Assembly (NCBI RefSeq): GCF_016745095.1
Contig: NZ_CP067087.1
Span: 248,001-312,000, forward strand
Direction: 5' to 3'
Source of the DNA: Croceicoccus sp. YJ47
Lineage (GTDB): Bacteria; Pseudomonadota; Alphaproteobacteria; Sphingomonadales; Sphingomonadaceae
DNA length: 64,000 nucleotides
This document shows positions 28,202 through 37,792 of this stretch, in pieces. The number at the start of each line of letters is the position of its first letter. Positions within the stretch are counted from its first letter, which is position 1. Below the pieces are notes generated by a model, which saw only the letters and a program-made list of their open reading frames with translations, was not told the DNA's origin and searched no databases. A program made the position numbers and the translations under genes.

Positions 28202-30304
28202 ATGCATCATCGCCTGTCGATTTGCCCCGTGTTGCCGACGGCTTTCCTGCGCGTGCTGCTCGCGTGGGTTGCGTGTTCGATGATCTTTGTGGCGGGCGGG
28301 CTGCCGGGGGGGGCCCATGCCAACAATATCGATGCGCGGCTGATTGCCGGCACCGCCGCGCCGGGCGAGGATGCGGTGATCGCGCTCCTCATGGACCCTG
28401 CGGACGGGTGGCACGGATATTGGTCGAACCCCGGCGATGCGGGCTATGGCATGACGCTGGAATGGACGTTGCCGGACGGGGTTTCGGTGGGCGATCCGCA
28501 ATATCCGGTGCCGCAGACGTTGCTGATTTCCGGGCTGATGAACCATGTTTACGAAGGGCGCTATGCCGTGCTCGTCCCGGCGTCGGTGTCCGCGCGGATG
28601 GCGCCGGGCGACGCCGTGCCGATCGCGGTAAAGGCGCGCTGGCTGGCGTGCACCGACACGATCTGCGTGCCGGAGGAGGCGACGCTTCGCACGCGCCTCA
28701 CCATTGCGGATCGCGCGGTGGAGAGCCCGCGCCTCGCCGCATGGCGCGCCGCGCTCCCCGCTCCGCTGGCGGAGCCGGGCCGATACGAGATTGCCGGTGG
28801 GCGGCTGCGCGCCGCGATCCCCGTCGCGGCGGGGGCGAGCCTTGCCGCGCCGCACCTGTTCCTCGCCGACGATGGTGTGGTCGATTATGCCGCGCGGCAG
28901 GATGTCTCGCGCCGGGGCGACTGGATCATCGTGGAGACCGATGCGCGGGAGGGAGCCATGGCCGAGGGGGCGCATGATGCGGTACTCCGGCTCAATGACG
29001 AGCGCGGGGTGTCGGTGCGGCTCGAACCCGGACCGCCGGGCGCTGCGGGAGAGCCGCTCGCGAATGCGGCGCGCGCCGATGGCACGGGGACCGGGCCGCT
29101 GGCGCTGCTGCTACTCGCCGCGTTTGCCGGCGGCTTGCTGCTCAACGTGATGCCCTGCGTATTCCCGGTGCTCAGCCTGAAGGCGGTCGCGCTTGCCCGC
29201 GCGCGGGGCGACAGCGACGGGCGCGCCCGGACGGAGGCGCTTGCCTATACCGCGGGCGTGCTGGTCACGGTCGTCGCGCTCGGCGGGGTGCTGCTCGTCC
29301 TGCGCTTGCTCGGTCAGGAGGTCGGCTGGGCGTTTCAGCTGCAGGAACCGGCGACCATTGTGCTGCTCTTCCTCCTCGTCACCGCGATCGCCGCCAATCT
29401 GGCGGGCGTGTACGAGATGGTCCTCCCCGTACCGGTCGAGCGGCGCGGGGGCGGCGCGTTCGGGACCGGCATGCTCGCCGCATTCGTGGCGACGCCGTGC
29501 ACCGGGCCGTTCATGGCGGGGGCGATGGGCGCCGCGCTGCTTCTGCCTGCATGGGCGGCACTCGCGCTGTTTGCGGCGCTGGGGCTGGGGCTGGCGGCGC
29601 CGTTTCTTGCCATTGGTTTCGTGCCACGCCTGCGCGCGATGATCCCGCAGCCGGGCCGGTGGATGAACGCGTTCCGGCGCACCATGGCCGTGCCGATGGC
29701 GCTGACCGGGGTGGCGCTGTTCTGGCTCTGCTGGCGCGTGGGGGGATGGACGCTGGCGGTGATGGCGCTCAGCGCCGGGGCGGGCGTGCTGGCCGTGCTG
29801 TTCGTGGCGGGGCGGCGACAGGCGAAGGGGCGCGGCGTTGCGCCGCTTGCCGGGATGACGCTGTTGATCGCGGCCTGCGCAGGCGGGCTCGCCGCGTGGA
29901 TGGAGCCTGCGCCCGCCGCCGCCGATGCCGCCGCCCTTCCCGGCACGCAGCCCTTCAGTATCGAGGCGCTGGCCGCCGCGCGCGCGGATGGCCGCCCCGT
30001 GTTCGCCTATTTCACGGCGGACTGGTGTGTGACGTGCAAGGTCAACGAACGGGTCGCGATCGACCGCGGGCCCGTCGCGAAGGCCTTTGCCGATCACGAT
30101 GTGGCGATCCTGCGCGGCGACTTCACGCGGGGCGATCCGGCCATCGCCCGCTTCCTGTCGGAAAACGGCGCGGCGGGCGTTCCGCTCTATATCTGGTACG
30201 CGCCGGGAAAGCCCCCGCAAACCCTGCCGCAGGTCCTTTCGGCCGACGCGCTGGTCACGCTCGCCCGCGACGGGGTTCCGGGAAACGGCACAGATCCGGG
30301 ATAA
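28202..30304 (+). CDS. DsbD/ScsB-type thiol:disulfide transport protein
   Basis: A 700-residue inner-membrane protein that should carry reducing power from cytosolic thioredoxin to the periplasm. It has a signal region ending GGAHANNID, a periplasmic N-terminal domain of the ScsB/DUF255-like type (GWHGYWSNPGDAGYGM; a CTDTICVPEE cysteine pair), a DsbD membrane core with NVMPCVFPVLSLKAVALA and VATPCTGPFMAGAMGAALLL (the two conserved cysteines), and a C-terminal thioredoxin-like domain with the CxxC site TADWCVTCKVNE. ATG at 28202 is the best start; an in-frame Met at about residue 30 would leave a shorter leader. Redox partners are not encoded nearby. Ends in TAA. Confidence 0.93.
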   Translation: MHHRLSICPVLPTAFLRVLLAWVACSMIFVAGGLPGGAHANNIDARLIAGTAAPGEDAVIALLMDPADGWHGYWSNPGDAGYGMTLEWTLPDGVSVGDPQYPVPQTLLISGLMNHVYEGRYAVLVPASVSARMAPGDAVPIAVKARWLACTDTICVPEEATLRTRLTIADRAVESPRLAAWRAALPAPLAEPGRYEIAGGRLRAAIPVAAGASLAAPHLFLADDGVVDYAARQDVSRRGDWIIVETDAREGAMAEGAHDAVLRLNDERGVSVRLEPGPPGAAGEPLANAARADGTGTGPLALLLLAAFAGGLLLNVMPCVFPVLSLKAVALARARGDSDGRARTEALAYTAGVLVTVVALGGVLLVLRLLGQEVGWAFQLQEPATIVLLFLLVTAIAANLAGVYEMVLPVPVERRGGGAFGTGMLAAFVATPCTGPFMAGAMGAALLLPAWAALALFAALGLGLAAPFLAIGFVPRLRAMIPQPGRWMNAFRRTMAVPMALTGVALFWLCWRVGGWTLAVMALSAGAGVLAVLFVAGRRQAKGRGVAPLAGMTLLIAACAGGLAAWMEPAPAAADAAALPGTQPFSIEALAAARADGRPVFAYFTADWCVTCKVNERVAIDRGPVAKAFADHDVAILRGDFTRGDPAIARFLSENGAAGVPLYIWYAPGKPPQTLPQVLSADALVTLARDGVPGNGTDPG

Positions 30305-30338
30305 AGGAACGGGCGTTCGCTTTTTAATGTCCCGCGCG

Positions 30339-30363
30339 GGAACAATTGCGCGGCTGGCCTGTT
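30339..30363 (+). promoter_or_regulatory. Possible EcfG (general stress) promoter
   Basis: GGAAC at 30339-30343 and TGTT at 30360-30363 are separated by 16 bases, close to the alphaproteobacterial EcfG consensus GGAAC-N16/17-CGTT with one mismatch. It lies about 70 bases upstream of the single-domain response-regulator start. A 12-bp palindrome (TCCCGCGCGGGA, 30330-30341) overlaps the -35 element. One sequence match is weak evidence. Confidence 0.25.
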
Positions 30364-30435
30364 CGTTTTCTGCCGAATGTTAACAATAGCTGGCTGCGAC
30401 CCAGGGGGGCAGACGCCGATGAAAGTGTGCGAGTG

Positions 30436-30855
30436 GTGAGCCGACCGCAATTGAATGTGAACATCGAAGCAGGCGACCATGGCGAGCCCGAGACTGCTTC
30501 GCCCTATATCCTCCTCGTCGAGGATGAGATGATCATCGCTTTCGACCTCGTCGATCGGCTGGAGGATTGCGGCTTTACCGTCGATGGCCCGCATCCCAGC
30601 ATCGTCCGCGCTCTCGCCGCGATCGAAACGCGCGTTCCCGACGGTGCCGTGCTCGACGTGCAGCTTACCGACGGTGTCGTCTTTCCCGTGGCGGACAGGC
30701 TTCGGGACATGGCCGTTCCATTCGTCTTTCATTCCGGCCATGCCAGCCCCGAGGAATTGCAGGAACGCTATCCCCGCGCCGATGTGTGCACGAAGCCGTG
30801 CCCGATCGGAACGCTGGAATCCCGGCTGCAGAAGCTGGTCGTGAGCAGGAAATGA
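30436..30855 (+). CDS. Single-domain response regulator, FAT GUY-like receiver
   Basis: About 139 residues with only a receiver domain: [18 protein letters not shown] supplies the acidic pocket, [10 protein letters not shown] the phospho-acceptor Asp, PFVFHSGHA the switch Ser in place of Thr, and CTKPC the conserved Lys. The PFVF-x-SG pattern resembles the FAT GUY (PFxFATGY) receivers, some of which work in the alphaproteobacterial general stress phosphorelay. The start is uncertain: GTG at 30436 ([13 protein letters not shown]) is chosen because no ATG occurs in frame near the domain; GTG at 30427 or 30433 is also possible. It probably passes or competes for phosphoryl groups. No histidine kinase is adjacent. 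Confidence 0.85.
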   Translation: MSRPQLNVNIEAGDHGEPETASPYILLVEDEMIIAFDLVDRLEDCGFTVDGPHPSIVRALAAIETRVPDGAVLDVQLTDGVVFPVADRLRDMAVPFVFHSGHASPEELQERYPRADVCTKPCPIGTLESRLQKLVVSRK

Positions 30856-30931
30856 ACCGCGGCGCGATTGCGTCCGCCCCCGCCATCGGTTAGGCGCAAG
30901 ACTGCGGTTGCAAGAGCGAAAGGCGGACCGG

Positions 30932-31363
30932 ATGGCGCGTATTACCGTACTCAACGGTCCCAATCTCAACCTCCTGGGTCAGCGGGAGCCGGACATCTAC
31001 GGCCACGAAACGCTTACCGATGTCGAGCGGATGTGCCGCGCAAGGGCCGACGCGCTCGGCCACGAGATCGCCTTTCACCAAAGCAATGCCGAACACGATC
31101 TGATCGACTGGATCCAGGCGGCGCGTAGCGATGCCGCCGCCATCGTCATCAATCCTGCCGCCTACAGCCACACCTCCATCGCCATTCGCGATGCCCTGTC
31201 CGCCTTTACAGGGCCGATCGCGGAGGTGCACATCTCCAATATCCACGCGCGCGAGGGTTTCCGCCACCACAGCCACATCTCCGCCGTGGCCGATCTCGTC
31301 ATCTGCGGCGCGGGGACGCTGGGCTATGTCCTTGCGATAGAGGCGGTTGCGCAGCGGATCTGA
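30932..31363 (+). CDS. aroQ: 3-dehydroquinate dehydratase, type II
   Basis: Third step of the shikimate pathway; 143 residues, forming a dodecamer in characterised members. Motifs: [19 protein letters not shown] with the active-site Tyr and Arg, [29 protein letters not shown] with His, and [17 protein letters not shown] with the conserved His and Arg. ATG at 30932 (MARITVLNG) is standard. The gene follows the response regulator by 76 bases and converges on cysQ across 15 bases. Confidence 0.97.
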   Translation: MARITVLNGPNLNLLGQREPDIYGHETLTDVERMCRARADALGHEIAFHQSNAEHDLIDWIQAARSDAAAIVINPAAYSHTSIAIRDALSAFTGPIAEVHISNIHAREGFRHHSHISAVADLVICGAGTLGYVLAIEAVAQRI

Positions 31364-31378
31364 ACGCGGCGCTGCACG

Positions 31379-32128
31379 CTACATCGCGGCGACGAGGTTC
31401 AGCACGCGGGTCGCATGCTCCTTGCGGCAGAACAGCAGGTCGGGCAGCCCGACATCGGCCCGGTTATATTGGAGCGGCGCGCCATCGATGCGCGAACAGT
31501 GGAGGCCGAACGCCTCGCACACGGCGGCGGGCGCGCAATTGTCCCATTCGTACTGCCCCCCCGAATGCAGGTAGATGTCCGCCTCCCCGCGCAGGATCGC
31601 CATCGCCTTCGCACCGGCGCTGCCCATGGGGACGAGCTCGGCATTCAGAGCCTCTGCCACGTGGACCGCTTCCTTTGCCGGGCGCGTGCGGCTCACCACC
31701 ATGCGCAGCCGTTCGGGCGCGGGGGGCAAAGGCTCCGTCCGGTCGGACCGCATCGTGACGTTCAGCCCCGGCAACGCCACCGCCCCGATGGCCGCCCGCC
31801 CCCCGATGGAAAGCCCGACATGCACGCCCCAGTCGCTGCGCCTTTCGCCATATTCGCGGGTGCCATCGACCGGATCGACGATCCATACGCGTTCCTTGTC
31901 CAGCCGTTTGAGCGTGTCGCGGCTTTCCTCCGAAAGCACGCCATCCTCGGGCCGCTGCTCGGCCAGCGCCTTCATCAGAAACGCATTGGCGACCTTGTCC
32001 CCTGCACTGCCCAGCTCCTTGCCGTCGAGCAATCCGCTTTCCCGCACGGCGACGGCGATCTGCCCCGCCGTGGTCGCGAGCCTCGCGGCCAGCTCGGCGT
32101 CGTCCTCGATACGAACCTTCGTTACCAT
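31379..32128 (-). CDS. cysQ: 3'(2'),5'-bisphosphate nucleotidase
   Basis: Removes the 3' phosphate from PAP produced when PAPS is reduced, preventing inhibition of sulfate assimilation; also hydrolyses inositol phosphates in some members. 249 residues of the inositol monophosphatase superfamily: metal site [10 protein letters not shown] and [23 protein letters not shown], then [20 protein letters not shown] for the third metal ligand. It overlaps cysNC by seven bases and is the last gene of cysD-cysNC-cysQ, which fits the PAP-removal role better than a general phosphatase. Ends in TAG. Confidence 0.92.
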   Translation of the reverse strand: MVTKVRIEDDAELAARLATTAGQIAVAVRESGLLDGKELGSAGDKVANAFLMKALAEQRPEDGVLSEESRDTLKRLDKERVWIVDPVDGTREYGERRSDWGVHVGLSIGGRAAIGAVALPGLNVTMRSDRTEPLPPAPERLRMVVSRTRPAKEAVHVAEALNAELVPMGSAGAKAMAILRGEADIYLHSGGQYEWDNCAPAAVCEAFGLHCSRIDGAPLQYNRADVGLPDLLFCRKEHATRVLNLVAAM

Positions 32129-34062
32129 CCCAGCAAACGCTCCACGATGAGATCGGCTACTTCCTCCGGCGAAAGCGCGGTGGTGTCGATGCGGATTTCC
32201 GGGTTTTCCGGCGCTTCGTAAGGGCTGTCGATCCCGGTGAAATTCTTCAGCGTCCCGGCCCGCGCCTTGGCATAGAGGCCCTTCACGTCGCGCTCCTCCG
32301 CCACGGAAAGCGGCGTGTCGATGAACACTTCCATGAACTCGCCCTCCTCCATCATCGCGCGCACCATGTCGCGTTCGGCCCGGAAGGGGGAGATGAAGGC
32401 GGTGATCACGATCAGTCCGGCATCGGTCATCAACCGGGCGACCTCGCCCACGCGGCGCACATTCTCGATCCGGTCGGCGTCGGTAAAGCCGAGATCGCGG
32501 TTCAGCCCGTGCCGCACATTGTCCCCGTCGAGGAGGAAGCTGTGCCGGTTCATGCGGTGCAGCCGTTTTTCAACGAGGTTCGCGATCGTCGATTTGCCCG
32601 ATCCCGAAAGCCCGGTAAACCACAGCACCTTCGGCGCCTGGTTCTTCAGATCGGCGCGGGCCTCGCGCGTGATGTCGAGCGCCTGCCAATGGACGTTCTG
32701 CGAGCGGCGCAGCGCGAAATGCAGCATGCCTGCCGCGACCGTGCGGTTCGTCATCTTGTCGATGAGCACGAACCCGCCGAGCGCCGGGCTCACCCGGTCC
32801 TGCTCGTCGCGATAGGGGACGAAGGCGATGGGCCGTTCTGTGGCAAGTTCCGCGACCCCGATTTCGTTGAGATTCAGCGTCTTGGCCGCCATGTGGTCCA
32901 TGCTGTTCACATCGACGGTGTATTTCGGCTCCTGCACGCTGGCCGATACCTGCTGCGTGCCGATCTTCATCCAGTAGGACCGGCTAGGCAACATCGCATC
33001 GTCCGCCATCCACACGATCGTGGCCTCGAACTGATCCGCGGTTTCGGGCGGTGCATCGGCGGCGGCGATCACGCTGCCGCGCGAACAATCGACCTCGTCG
33101 GCGAGCGTGAGCGTCACCGACTGCCCGACCTGCGCCTCGTCCAGATCACCGTCCAGCGTGACGATGCGGGCGATGTTCGTGGTCTTGCCCGACGGCACGA
33201 TCCGGACCGGATCGCCGGGGCGCACGGTGCCCGCGCTGATCAACCCGGAAAATCCGCGAAAGTCGAGATTGGGCCGGTTCACCCACTGCACGGGCATGCG
33301 AAACGGCTTGGCAAGGTCGCTATCGCTCGACAATTCGACCGTTTCGAGGTGGTCCATGAGCGACGGCCCCGCATACCACGGCGTATTTTCGGACGGCGCG
33401 GTGACATTGTCGCCCTTGAAGCCCGAAATCGGAATGGCGGTGAAATCCTCGATCCCGATGGTCTTCGCAAATTCGCGGTAATCCGCGACGATGGCATCGA
33501 ACGTCGCCTGATCGTAATCGACGAGATCCATCTTGTTCACGGCCAGCACGACATTACGGATGCCGACCAGATGGGCGAGATAGCTGTGCCGGCGGGTCTG
33601 CACCAGCACACCCTTGCGCGCATCGACGAGGATCACGGCGAGATCGGCGGTCGATGCGCCGGTGACCATGTTGCGGGTGTATTGTTCGTGGCCGGGCGTG
33701 TCGGCGACGATGAACTTGCGTTTCTGCGTGGTGAAGAAGCGATAGGCGACATCGATGGTGATGCCCTGCTCCCGCTCCGCCGCGAGGCCGTCGACGAGCA
33801 GGGCGAAATCGATCTCCTGCCCCTGCGTACCGACGCGGCGGGAATCGCTTTCGAGCGCCTCCAGCTGATCCTCGAAGATCATCTTGGAATCATAGAGCAA
33901 CCGGTAGATCAGCGTCGATTTCCCGTCGTCCACGCTGCCGCAGGTGATGAACCGCAGCATCGTTTTATGCTGATGCGATTCCAGATAGGCGTCGATGTCC
34001 TTCGCGATGAGCGCGTCGGTCTCGTACACGGGGGCATCGGTGGTGTCGTGCGCGTCGGCCAT
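32122..34062 (-). CDS. cysN/cysC: Bifunctional sulfate adenylyltransferase subunit 1 / adenylylsulfate kinase
   Basis: A 646-residue fusion that first drives APS formation by GTP hydrolysis (CysN) and then phosphorylates APS to PAPS (CysC). The N-terminal EF-Tu-like GTPase has [31 protein letters not shown] and AVNKMDLV; the C-terminal kinase, from about residue 450, has [16 protein letters not shown] and [16 protein letters not shown]. The fusion is common in proteobacteria. Its ATG overlaps the cysD stop and its TAA overlaps the cysQ start, so the three genes are translationally coupled. Confidence 0.96.
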   Translation of the reverse strand: MADAHDTTDAPVYETDALIAKDIDAYLESHQHKTMLRFITCGSVDDGKSTLIYRLLYDSKMIFEDQLEALESDSRRVGTQGQEIDFALLVDGLAAEREQGITIDVAYRFFTTQKRKFIVADTPGHEQYTRNMVTGASTADLAVILVDARKGVLVQTRRHSYLAHLVGIRNVVLAVNKMDLVDYDQATFDAIVADYREFAKTIGIEDFTAIPISGFKGDNVTAPSENTPWYAGPSLMDHLETVELSSDSDLAKPFRMPVQWVNRPNLDFRGFSGLISAGTVRPGDPVRIVPSGKTTNIARIVTLDGDLDEAQVGQSVTLTLADEVDCSRGSVIAAADAPPETADQFEATIVWMADDAMLPSRSYWMKIGTQQVSASVQEPKYTVDVNSMDHMAAKTLNLNEIGVAELATERPIAFVPYRDEQDRVSPALGGFVLIDKMTNRTVAAGMLHFALRRSQNVHWQALDITREARADLKNQAPKVLWFTGLSGSGKSTIANLVEKRLHRMNRHSFLLDGDNVRHGLNRDLGFTDADRIENVRRVGEVARLMTDAGLIVITAFISPFRAERDMVRAMMEEGEFMEVFIDTPLSVAEERDVKGLYAKARAGTLKNFTGIDSPYEAPENPEIRIDTTALSPEEVADLIVERLLGW

Positions 34063-34967
34063 CAGAAATAGCCCTCCTGCTTCTTCTTTTCCATGCTGGC
34101 GTCGCCGGCATCCCGGTCGATCGCGCGGCCCTGCCGCTCGCTCGTGGTGGTGAGCAGCATTTCCTGTATCACGCCGCTAAGGTCGCTCGCCTCGCTCTCC
34201 ACCGCGCCGGTCAGCGGGTAGCAGCCCAGCGTGCGGAACCGCACCGAACGCATTTCGGGCGTCTCCCCTTCGCGCAGGGGAAAGCGGTCGTCATCGACCA
34301 TGATGAGCAAGCCGTCGCGTTCCACCACCGGGCGCTTTTCCGCAAAATAAAGCGGCACGATCTCGATCCCCTCCAGCTGGATATATTGCCAGATGTCGAG
34401 CTCGGTCCAGTTGGAGATGGGGAACACGCGAATGCTCTCCCCCTTCGCCTTGCGCGTGTTGTAAAGGTTCCAGAGTTCGGGCCGCTGGTCCTTCGGGTCC
34501 CAGCCGTGGGTCGCCGTGCGGAAGGAGAAGATACGCTCCTTCGCGCGGCTTTTCTCCTCGTCCCGGCGCGCGCCGCCGAACGCCGCATCGAAACCATGCT
34601 TGTCGAGCGCCTGCTTCAGCCCTTGCGTCTTCCACATGTCGGTGTGGAGCGGGCCATGGTCGAACGGGTTGATGCCCTGTTCCTTCGCCTCCGGGTTCTG
34701 ATGCACGATGAGGTCCATGCCGGCCTCTTCCGCCGCACGGTTGCGCAATTCGTACATCGCCTGAAACTTCCAGGTGGTGTCGACATGCATCAACGGAAAC
34801 GGCGGCGGCGAGGGATAGAACGCCTTCTTCGCAAGATGCAGCATCACCGCGCTGTCCTTGCCGACCGAATACAGCATGACGGGGTTGTCCGCCTCGGCGG
34901 CGACCTCGCGCATGATGTGGATGCTTTCGGCCTCCAGACGCTGAAGGTGAGTGAGGGGTTTGGCCAT
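34062..34967 (-). CDS. cysD: Sulfate adenylyltransferase subunit 2
   Basis: PP-loop ATP pyrophosphatase that forms APS with CysN; 301 residues. The PP-loop is in [18 protein letters not shown], with [19 protein letters not shown] and [13 protein letters not shown]-type [16 protein letters not shown] as family hallmarks and a C-terminal basic tail ending [11 protein letters not shown] at 34967 ([16 protein letters not shown]) is chosen over an upstream ATG because the family starts here. It is the first gene of the sulfate-activation operon; reductase genes (cysH, cysI) are not in the window. Confidence 0.97.
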   Translation of the reverse strand: MAKPLTHLQRLEAESIHIMREVAAEADNPVMLYSVGKDSAVMLHLAKKAFYPSPPPFPLMHVDTTWKFQAMYELRNRAAEEAGMDLIVHQNPEAKEQGINPFDHGPLHTDMWKTQGLKQALDKHGFDAAFGGARRDEEKSRAKERIFSFRTATHGWDPKDQRPELWNLYNTRKAKGESIRVFPISNWTELDIWQYIQLEGIEIVPLYFAEKRPVVERDGLLIMVDDDRFPLREGETPEMRSVRFRTLGCYPLTGAVESEASDLSGVIQEMLLTTTSERQGRAIDRDAGDASMEKKKQEGYF

Positions 34968-35108
34968 AGGTCGCGCTTTTCGATCGGCAGCGGGCACGGC
35001 GCGCCCGCGTGATTGTTCAAAAGATGGCGGGAACCTAGTCGCGGGCCTTCCGCATTACAGCCAAGAATTTGTTGCGCCGCGCCAACGGGGATTTAGCCCG
35101 ACCTGCGC

Positions 35109-35150
35109 GGGTCGGGTGGCGCCGGTCGGGTGGCGCGGATCGGGAGGCGC
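35109..35150. repeat. Three imperfect 14-bp tandem repeats
   Basis: GGGTCGGGTGGCGC (35109-35122), CGGTCGGGTGGCGC (35123-35136) and GGATCGGGAGGCGC (35137-35150) follow each other directly. They lie in the 187-base gap between the cysD start and the end of the M20 gene, close to the M20 stop. The 14-base period is not a multiple of three, so they are not coding. Function unknown: a regulator array or a slipped-strand product are both possible. Confidence 0.75.
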
Positions 35151-35154
35151 GCGT

Positions 35155-36489
35155 TCAGCTGCGCGGCATGAGGTCGAGCGCCGCCGCGGCCAGCGCCTCC
35201 GCCCCGGTGGCGATGACGGCCTCCGCATCGGGTGCCCAGAACGGGCTGTGCAGCGAGGGAAGCTGCGCCGTTCCCGCCTCTGCCGCCTCCCAGCGGTCCA
35301 TCGGCACCCCGCCGACCCAGAAGATCAGCGATTCGATCTCGTCCGGGGCGGCGCGTCGGTAACGGCTGAAATCCTCGCCGCCCATCGTGGCGGGTTCCTC
35401 GACCACGCGCTCTGCGCCGAAACGCGTTTCGAACAATCCGGCCATGCGCGTCGCGAGGGCGGGATCGTTGTAGGTCGCGGGCGTGAACTGATCCGCGAGC
35501 GTGACGGTCGGCATCCTGTCCTCCGGCATGCCGGCGGCGATCGCCTCCCCACGCACGATGCGGCGTATCCCGTCGAGCAGGCCTTGCCGGCTTTCATCGC
35601 CATAGCTGCGCACGGTGAGCTGCAATTTCGCCTCGTCCGAAATGATGTTGTGCTTCGACCCGGCATGGATGGAGCCGACGGTGACGACGGCCGGATCCTG
35701 CGGGTCCTGTTCCCGGCTGACCAGCGTCTGAAGCCGCATGACGATGCTGCTCGCCAGCACGATGGGGTCCTTCGTCATGTGCGGATAGGCGCCGTGCCCG
35801 CCGACGCCCGGCACGGTGATGTCGACGCTGTCAACATTGGCGAGCGCGTAGCCGGGGGAATAGCCCACCACCCCGGCGGGAAGCGCGGCGGCGTCGTGAA
35901 ACGCGATGGCATAGTCGGGCCGACCAAACCGGTCGTACAGTCCGTCGTCGAGCATGGCGGCCGCCCCCTCGCCGACTTCCTCGCCCGGCTGCGCGACGAG
36001 CATCAGCGTCCCCGACCATTCGGAACGCCGCTCCGCCAGAAGGCGCGCCGCCCCGATCAGGCCGGTCATGTGCGTATCGTGGCCGCAGGCATGCATCACG
36101 CCGCTTTCCACGCCGGACCGCGCCGTCGCGGTGACCTGCGACGCGAACGGAAGCCCCGTCTGCTCCCGCACCGGGAGACCGTCCATGTCGGCGCGCAGCA
36201 GTACCACCGGGCCGGGCCCGTTCTTCATGATGCCGACCACGCCGGTCTGCCCGACATTTTCCGTCACCTCATAGCCAAGCTCACGCATGAGGCCCGCCAT
36301 CTTCGCCGCGGTCCGGGTTTCCTGCATCGACAATTCGGGATGCGCGTGGAAATCGCGATACAGCGCCATGAGGCCGGGCATGTCACCTTGAAGATCGTCG
36401 GACAGCGTATCGGCCCATGCCACACCGGGCATGGTCAGGCCGAGAGCCGCGGAAAGCGAAAGCGCACGAAGCGTGGATCGTATGGTCAT
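35155..36489 (-). CDS. Secreted M20-family amidohydrolase/aminoacylase
   Basis: A 444-residue zinc amidohydrolase related to hippurate hydrolase and N-acyl-amino-acid hydrolases. Residues 1-24 form a signal peptide (ending GVAWADT), so it is periplasmic or exported, unlike most relatives. Metal ligands are visible: the HACGHDTHMTG cluster, AQPGEEVGEGA, and near the C-terminus MGGEDFSRY; the dimer-site GVGGHGAYPHMTKDP is also intact. ATG at 36489 (MTIRSTLRALSLS) starts the signal peptide; the longer open frame upstream is intergenic. The 274-base region before it is shared with the divergent BON gene. Confidence 0.92.
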   Translation of the reverse strand: MTIRSTLRALSLSAALGLTMPGVAWADTLSDDLQGDMPGLMALYRDFHAHPELSMQETRTAAKMAGLMRELGYEVTENVGQTGVVGIMKNGPGPVVLLRADMDGLPVREQTGLPFASQVTATARSGVESGVMHACGHDTHMTGLIGAARLLAERRSEWSGTLMLVAQPGEEVGEGAAAMLDDGLYDRFGRPDYAIAFHDAAALPAGVVGYSPGYALANVDSVDITVPGVGGHGAYPHMTKDPIVLASSIVMRLQTLVSREQDPQDPAVVTVGSIHAGSKHNIISDEAKLQLTVRSYGDESRQGLLDGIRRIVRGEAIAAGMPEDRMPTVTLADQFTPATYNDPALATRMAGLFETRFGAERVVEEPATMGGEDFSRYRRAAPDEIESLIFWVGGVPMDRWEAAEAGTAQLPSLHSPFWAPDAEAVIATGAEALAAAALDLMPRS

Positions 36490-36638
36490 GCGTGCCACCT
36501 TACCGCGATTGCGCCGGCCCGCAATCCGATTTTGCCGTCCGTTCCGGCGTGCGCCTGGCGGGCAGGACAAACCCTTGTAACGGCGTTCAAAATCCCGTGT
36601 CGCGCCACTTCTTCGCCCAAATGGCGCAGCGTTGCGAC

Positions 36639-36664
36639 GAACCGCGAAACAAATCAATCGGTTC
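36639..36664. repeat. Inverted repeat in the M20/BON divergent region
   Basis: GAACCG (36639-36644) and CGGTTC (36659-36664) are perfect 6-base arms around a 14-base AT-richer spacer, about 100 bases upstream of the BON gene start. Such a dyad could be a dimeric regulator site, but short arms arise by chance in GC-rich DNA. The same 274-base region also has the strong ribosome site AAAAGGAGA before the BON gene. Confidence 0.3.
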
Positions 36665-36763
36665 AGCCGTTTAAACACCATACAATCCGCTGAATGGCGG
36701 GAAAGACGAACGGATAGAAATATTCGGTGACGTCTTTCATGACACAGTAAAAGGAGACACACC

Positions 36764-37585
36764 ATGGCCAACCGTTATGACAACGAGCGCAGGAATGAAC
36801 GCAATCGCAGCTACAGCCGCGATTACGACCGTTTCGACGATCGTCAGCAACAGCAATTCGAATCCGGCAACTACGGTGCGGAGCGCGGATACGGTCAGCA
36901 GGGCAGCTATGACGAAGGCTACCGGCAGATGGACAATGATTATGGCCGCGATGACTTCGAAAGCTACGGCCGTGACGACATGACGCGCCGCGGCGGACGT
37001 GACATGAATGACCGGAGCGGAGCGCGCACGGCGGGCGAACCCATGCGTTACGACAATCGTGGCGACCGTTTCGGCAGCTTCAATTCGAACGATTATGGCG
37101 GTCGCGATTTCGAACGTGTGCAGAACCGCGGATATGGCAGCGGCAGTTATGGCAGCGGGGGCGGCGCCTATGCCGGGACGATGGGCCACAACCGCCGCAC
37201 GAACGAGGAACGCGGTTTCTTCGACAAGGCCGGCGACGAAATCGCCAGCTGGTTCGGCGACGAGGATGCCGAACGCCGCCGGGAGCGTGACCATACCGGA
37301 CGCGGACCTGCGAATTACAAGCGTTCGGACGAGCGTATTCTCGAAGATGCCTGTGACCGGCTGACCGATGACTGGGGCGTCGATGCGTCCGAAATCACCG
37401 TCACGGTGCAGGATGCCGAAGTCACCCTCGACGGATCGGTGGACGATCGTCGCGGCAAGCGCCGGGCGGAGGATTGCGTCCATGACATCTCCGGCGTGCG
37501 CCATGTGCAGAACAATCTGCGCGTGACGGAACTGGACCGGCGATACGACCGGACCCGGACGGCGGAAGAAACCTCCGCATCCTGA
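36764..37585 (+). CDS. BON-domain protein with Tyr/Arg/Gly/Asp-rich N-terminal region
   Basis: A 273-residue protein without a signal peptide. Residues 1-140 are strongly biased to Y, R, D, G, N and Q, with repeated RDY, DRF, GYG and GSYGSG units and no obvious fold, so probably disordered. The C-terminal third is a BON domain: DERILEDACDRLTDDWGVD, ITVTVQDAEVTLDGSVDDRR and a closing SGVRHVQNNLRVTE. BON domains bind phospholipid or envelope ligands in other proteins and are often stress-induced. Strong AAAAGGAGA site before ATG 36764. A rho-independent terminator follows the gene. I cannot assign the exact role. Confidence 0.85.
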   Translation: MANRYDNERRNERNRSYSRDYDRFDDRQQQQFESGNYGAERGYGQQGSYDEGYRQMDNDYGRDDFESYGRDDMTRRGGRDMNDRSGARTAGEPMRYDNRGDRFGSFNSNDYGGRDFERVQNRGYGSGSYGSGGGAYAGTMGHNRRTNEERGFFDKAGDEIASWFGDEDAERRRERDHTGRGPANYKRSDERILEDACDRLTDDWGVDASEITVTVQDAEVTLDGSVDDRRGKRRAEDCVHDISGVRHVQNNLRVTELDRRYDRTRTAEETSAS

Positions 37586-37605
37586 TCCCTTCGAATGACG
37601 AGACC

Positions 37606-37637
37606 AAAGGCCCTGCCCATCGCGGCGGGGCCTTTTT
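37606..37637 (+). terminator. Rho-independent terminator after the BON gene
   Basis: AAAGGCCC (37606-37613) pairs perfectly with GGGCCTTT (37628-37635) around a loop, and the T run extends to 37637. It starts 21 bases after the BON stop and should separate it from the NAD synthetase gene downstream. Confidence 0.85.
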
Positions 37638-37792
37638 CGTGGCGGATGGGTGATGCGGGCATCGCCGCGCCGACAGGATTGCGAAGGAGGCGCTTGCCGC
37701 GCATGGCGAACTTGTCCATTCCTGCCCCGCACACGACAGGCGCCGGCAAAATGCGCGGTCCGCGTGCCGGCGCAGGACAGGAACACCATAGG

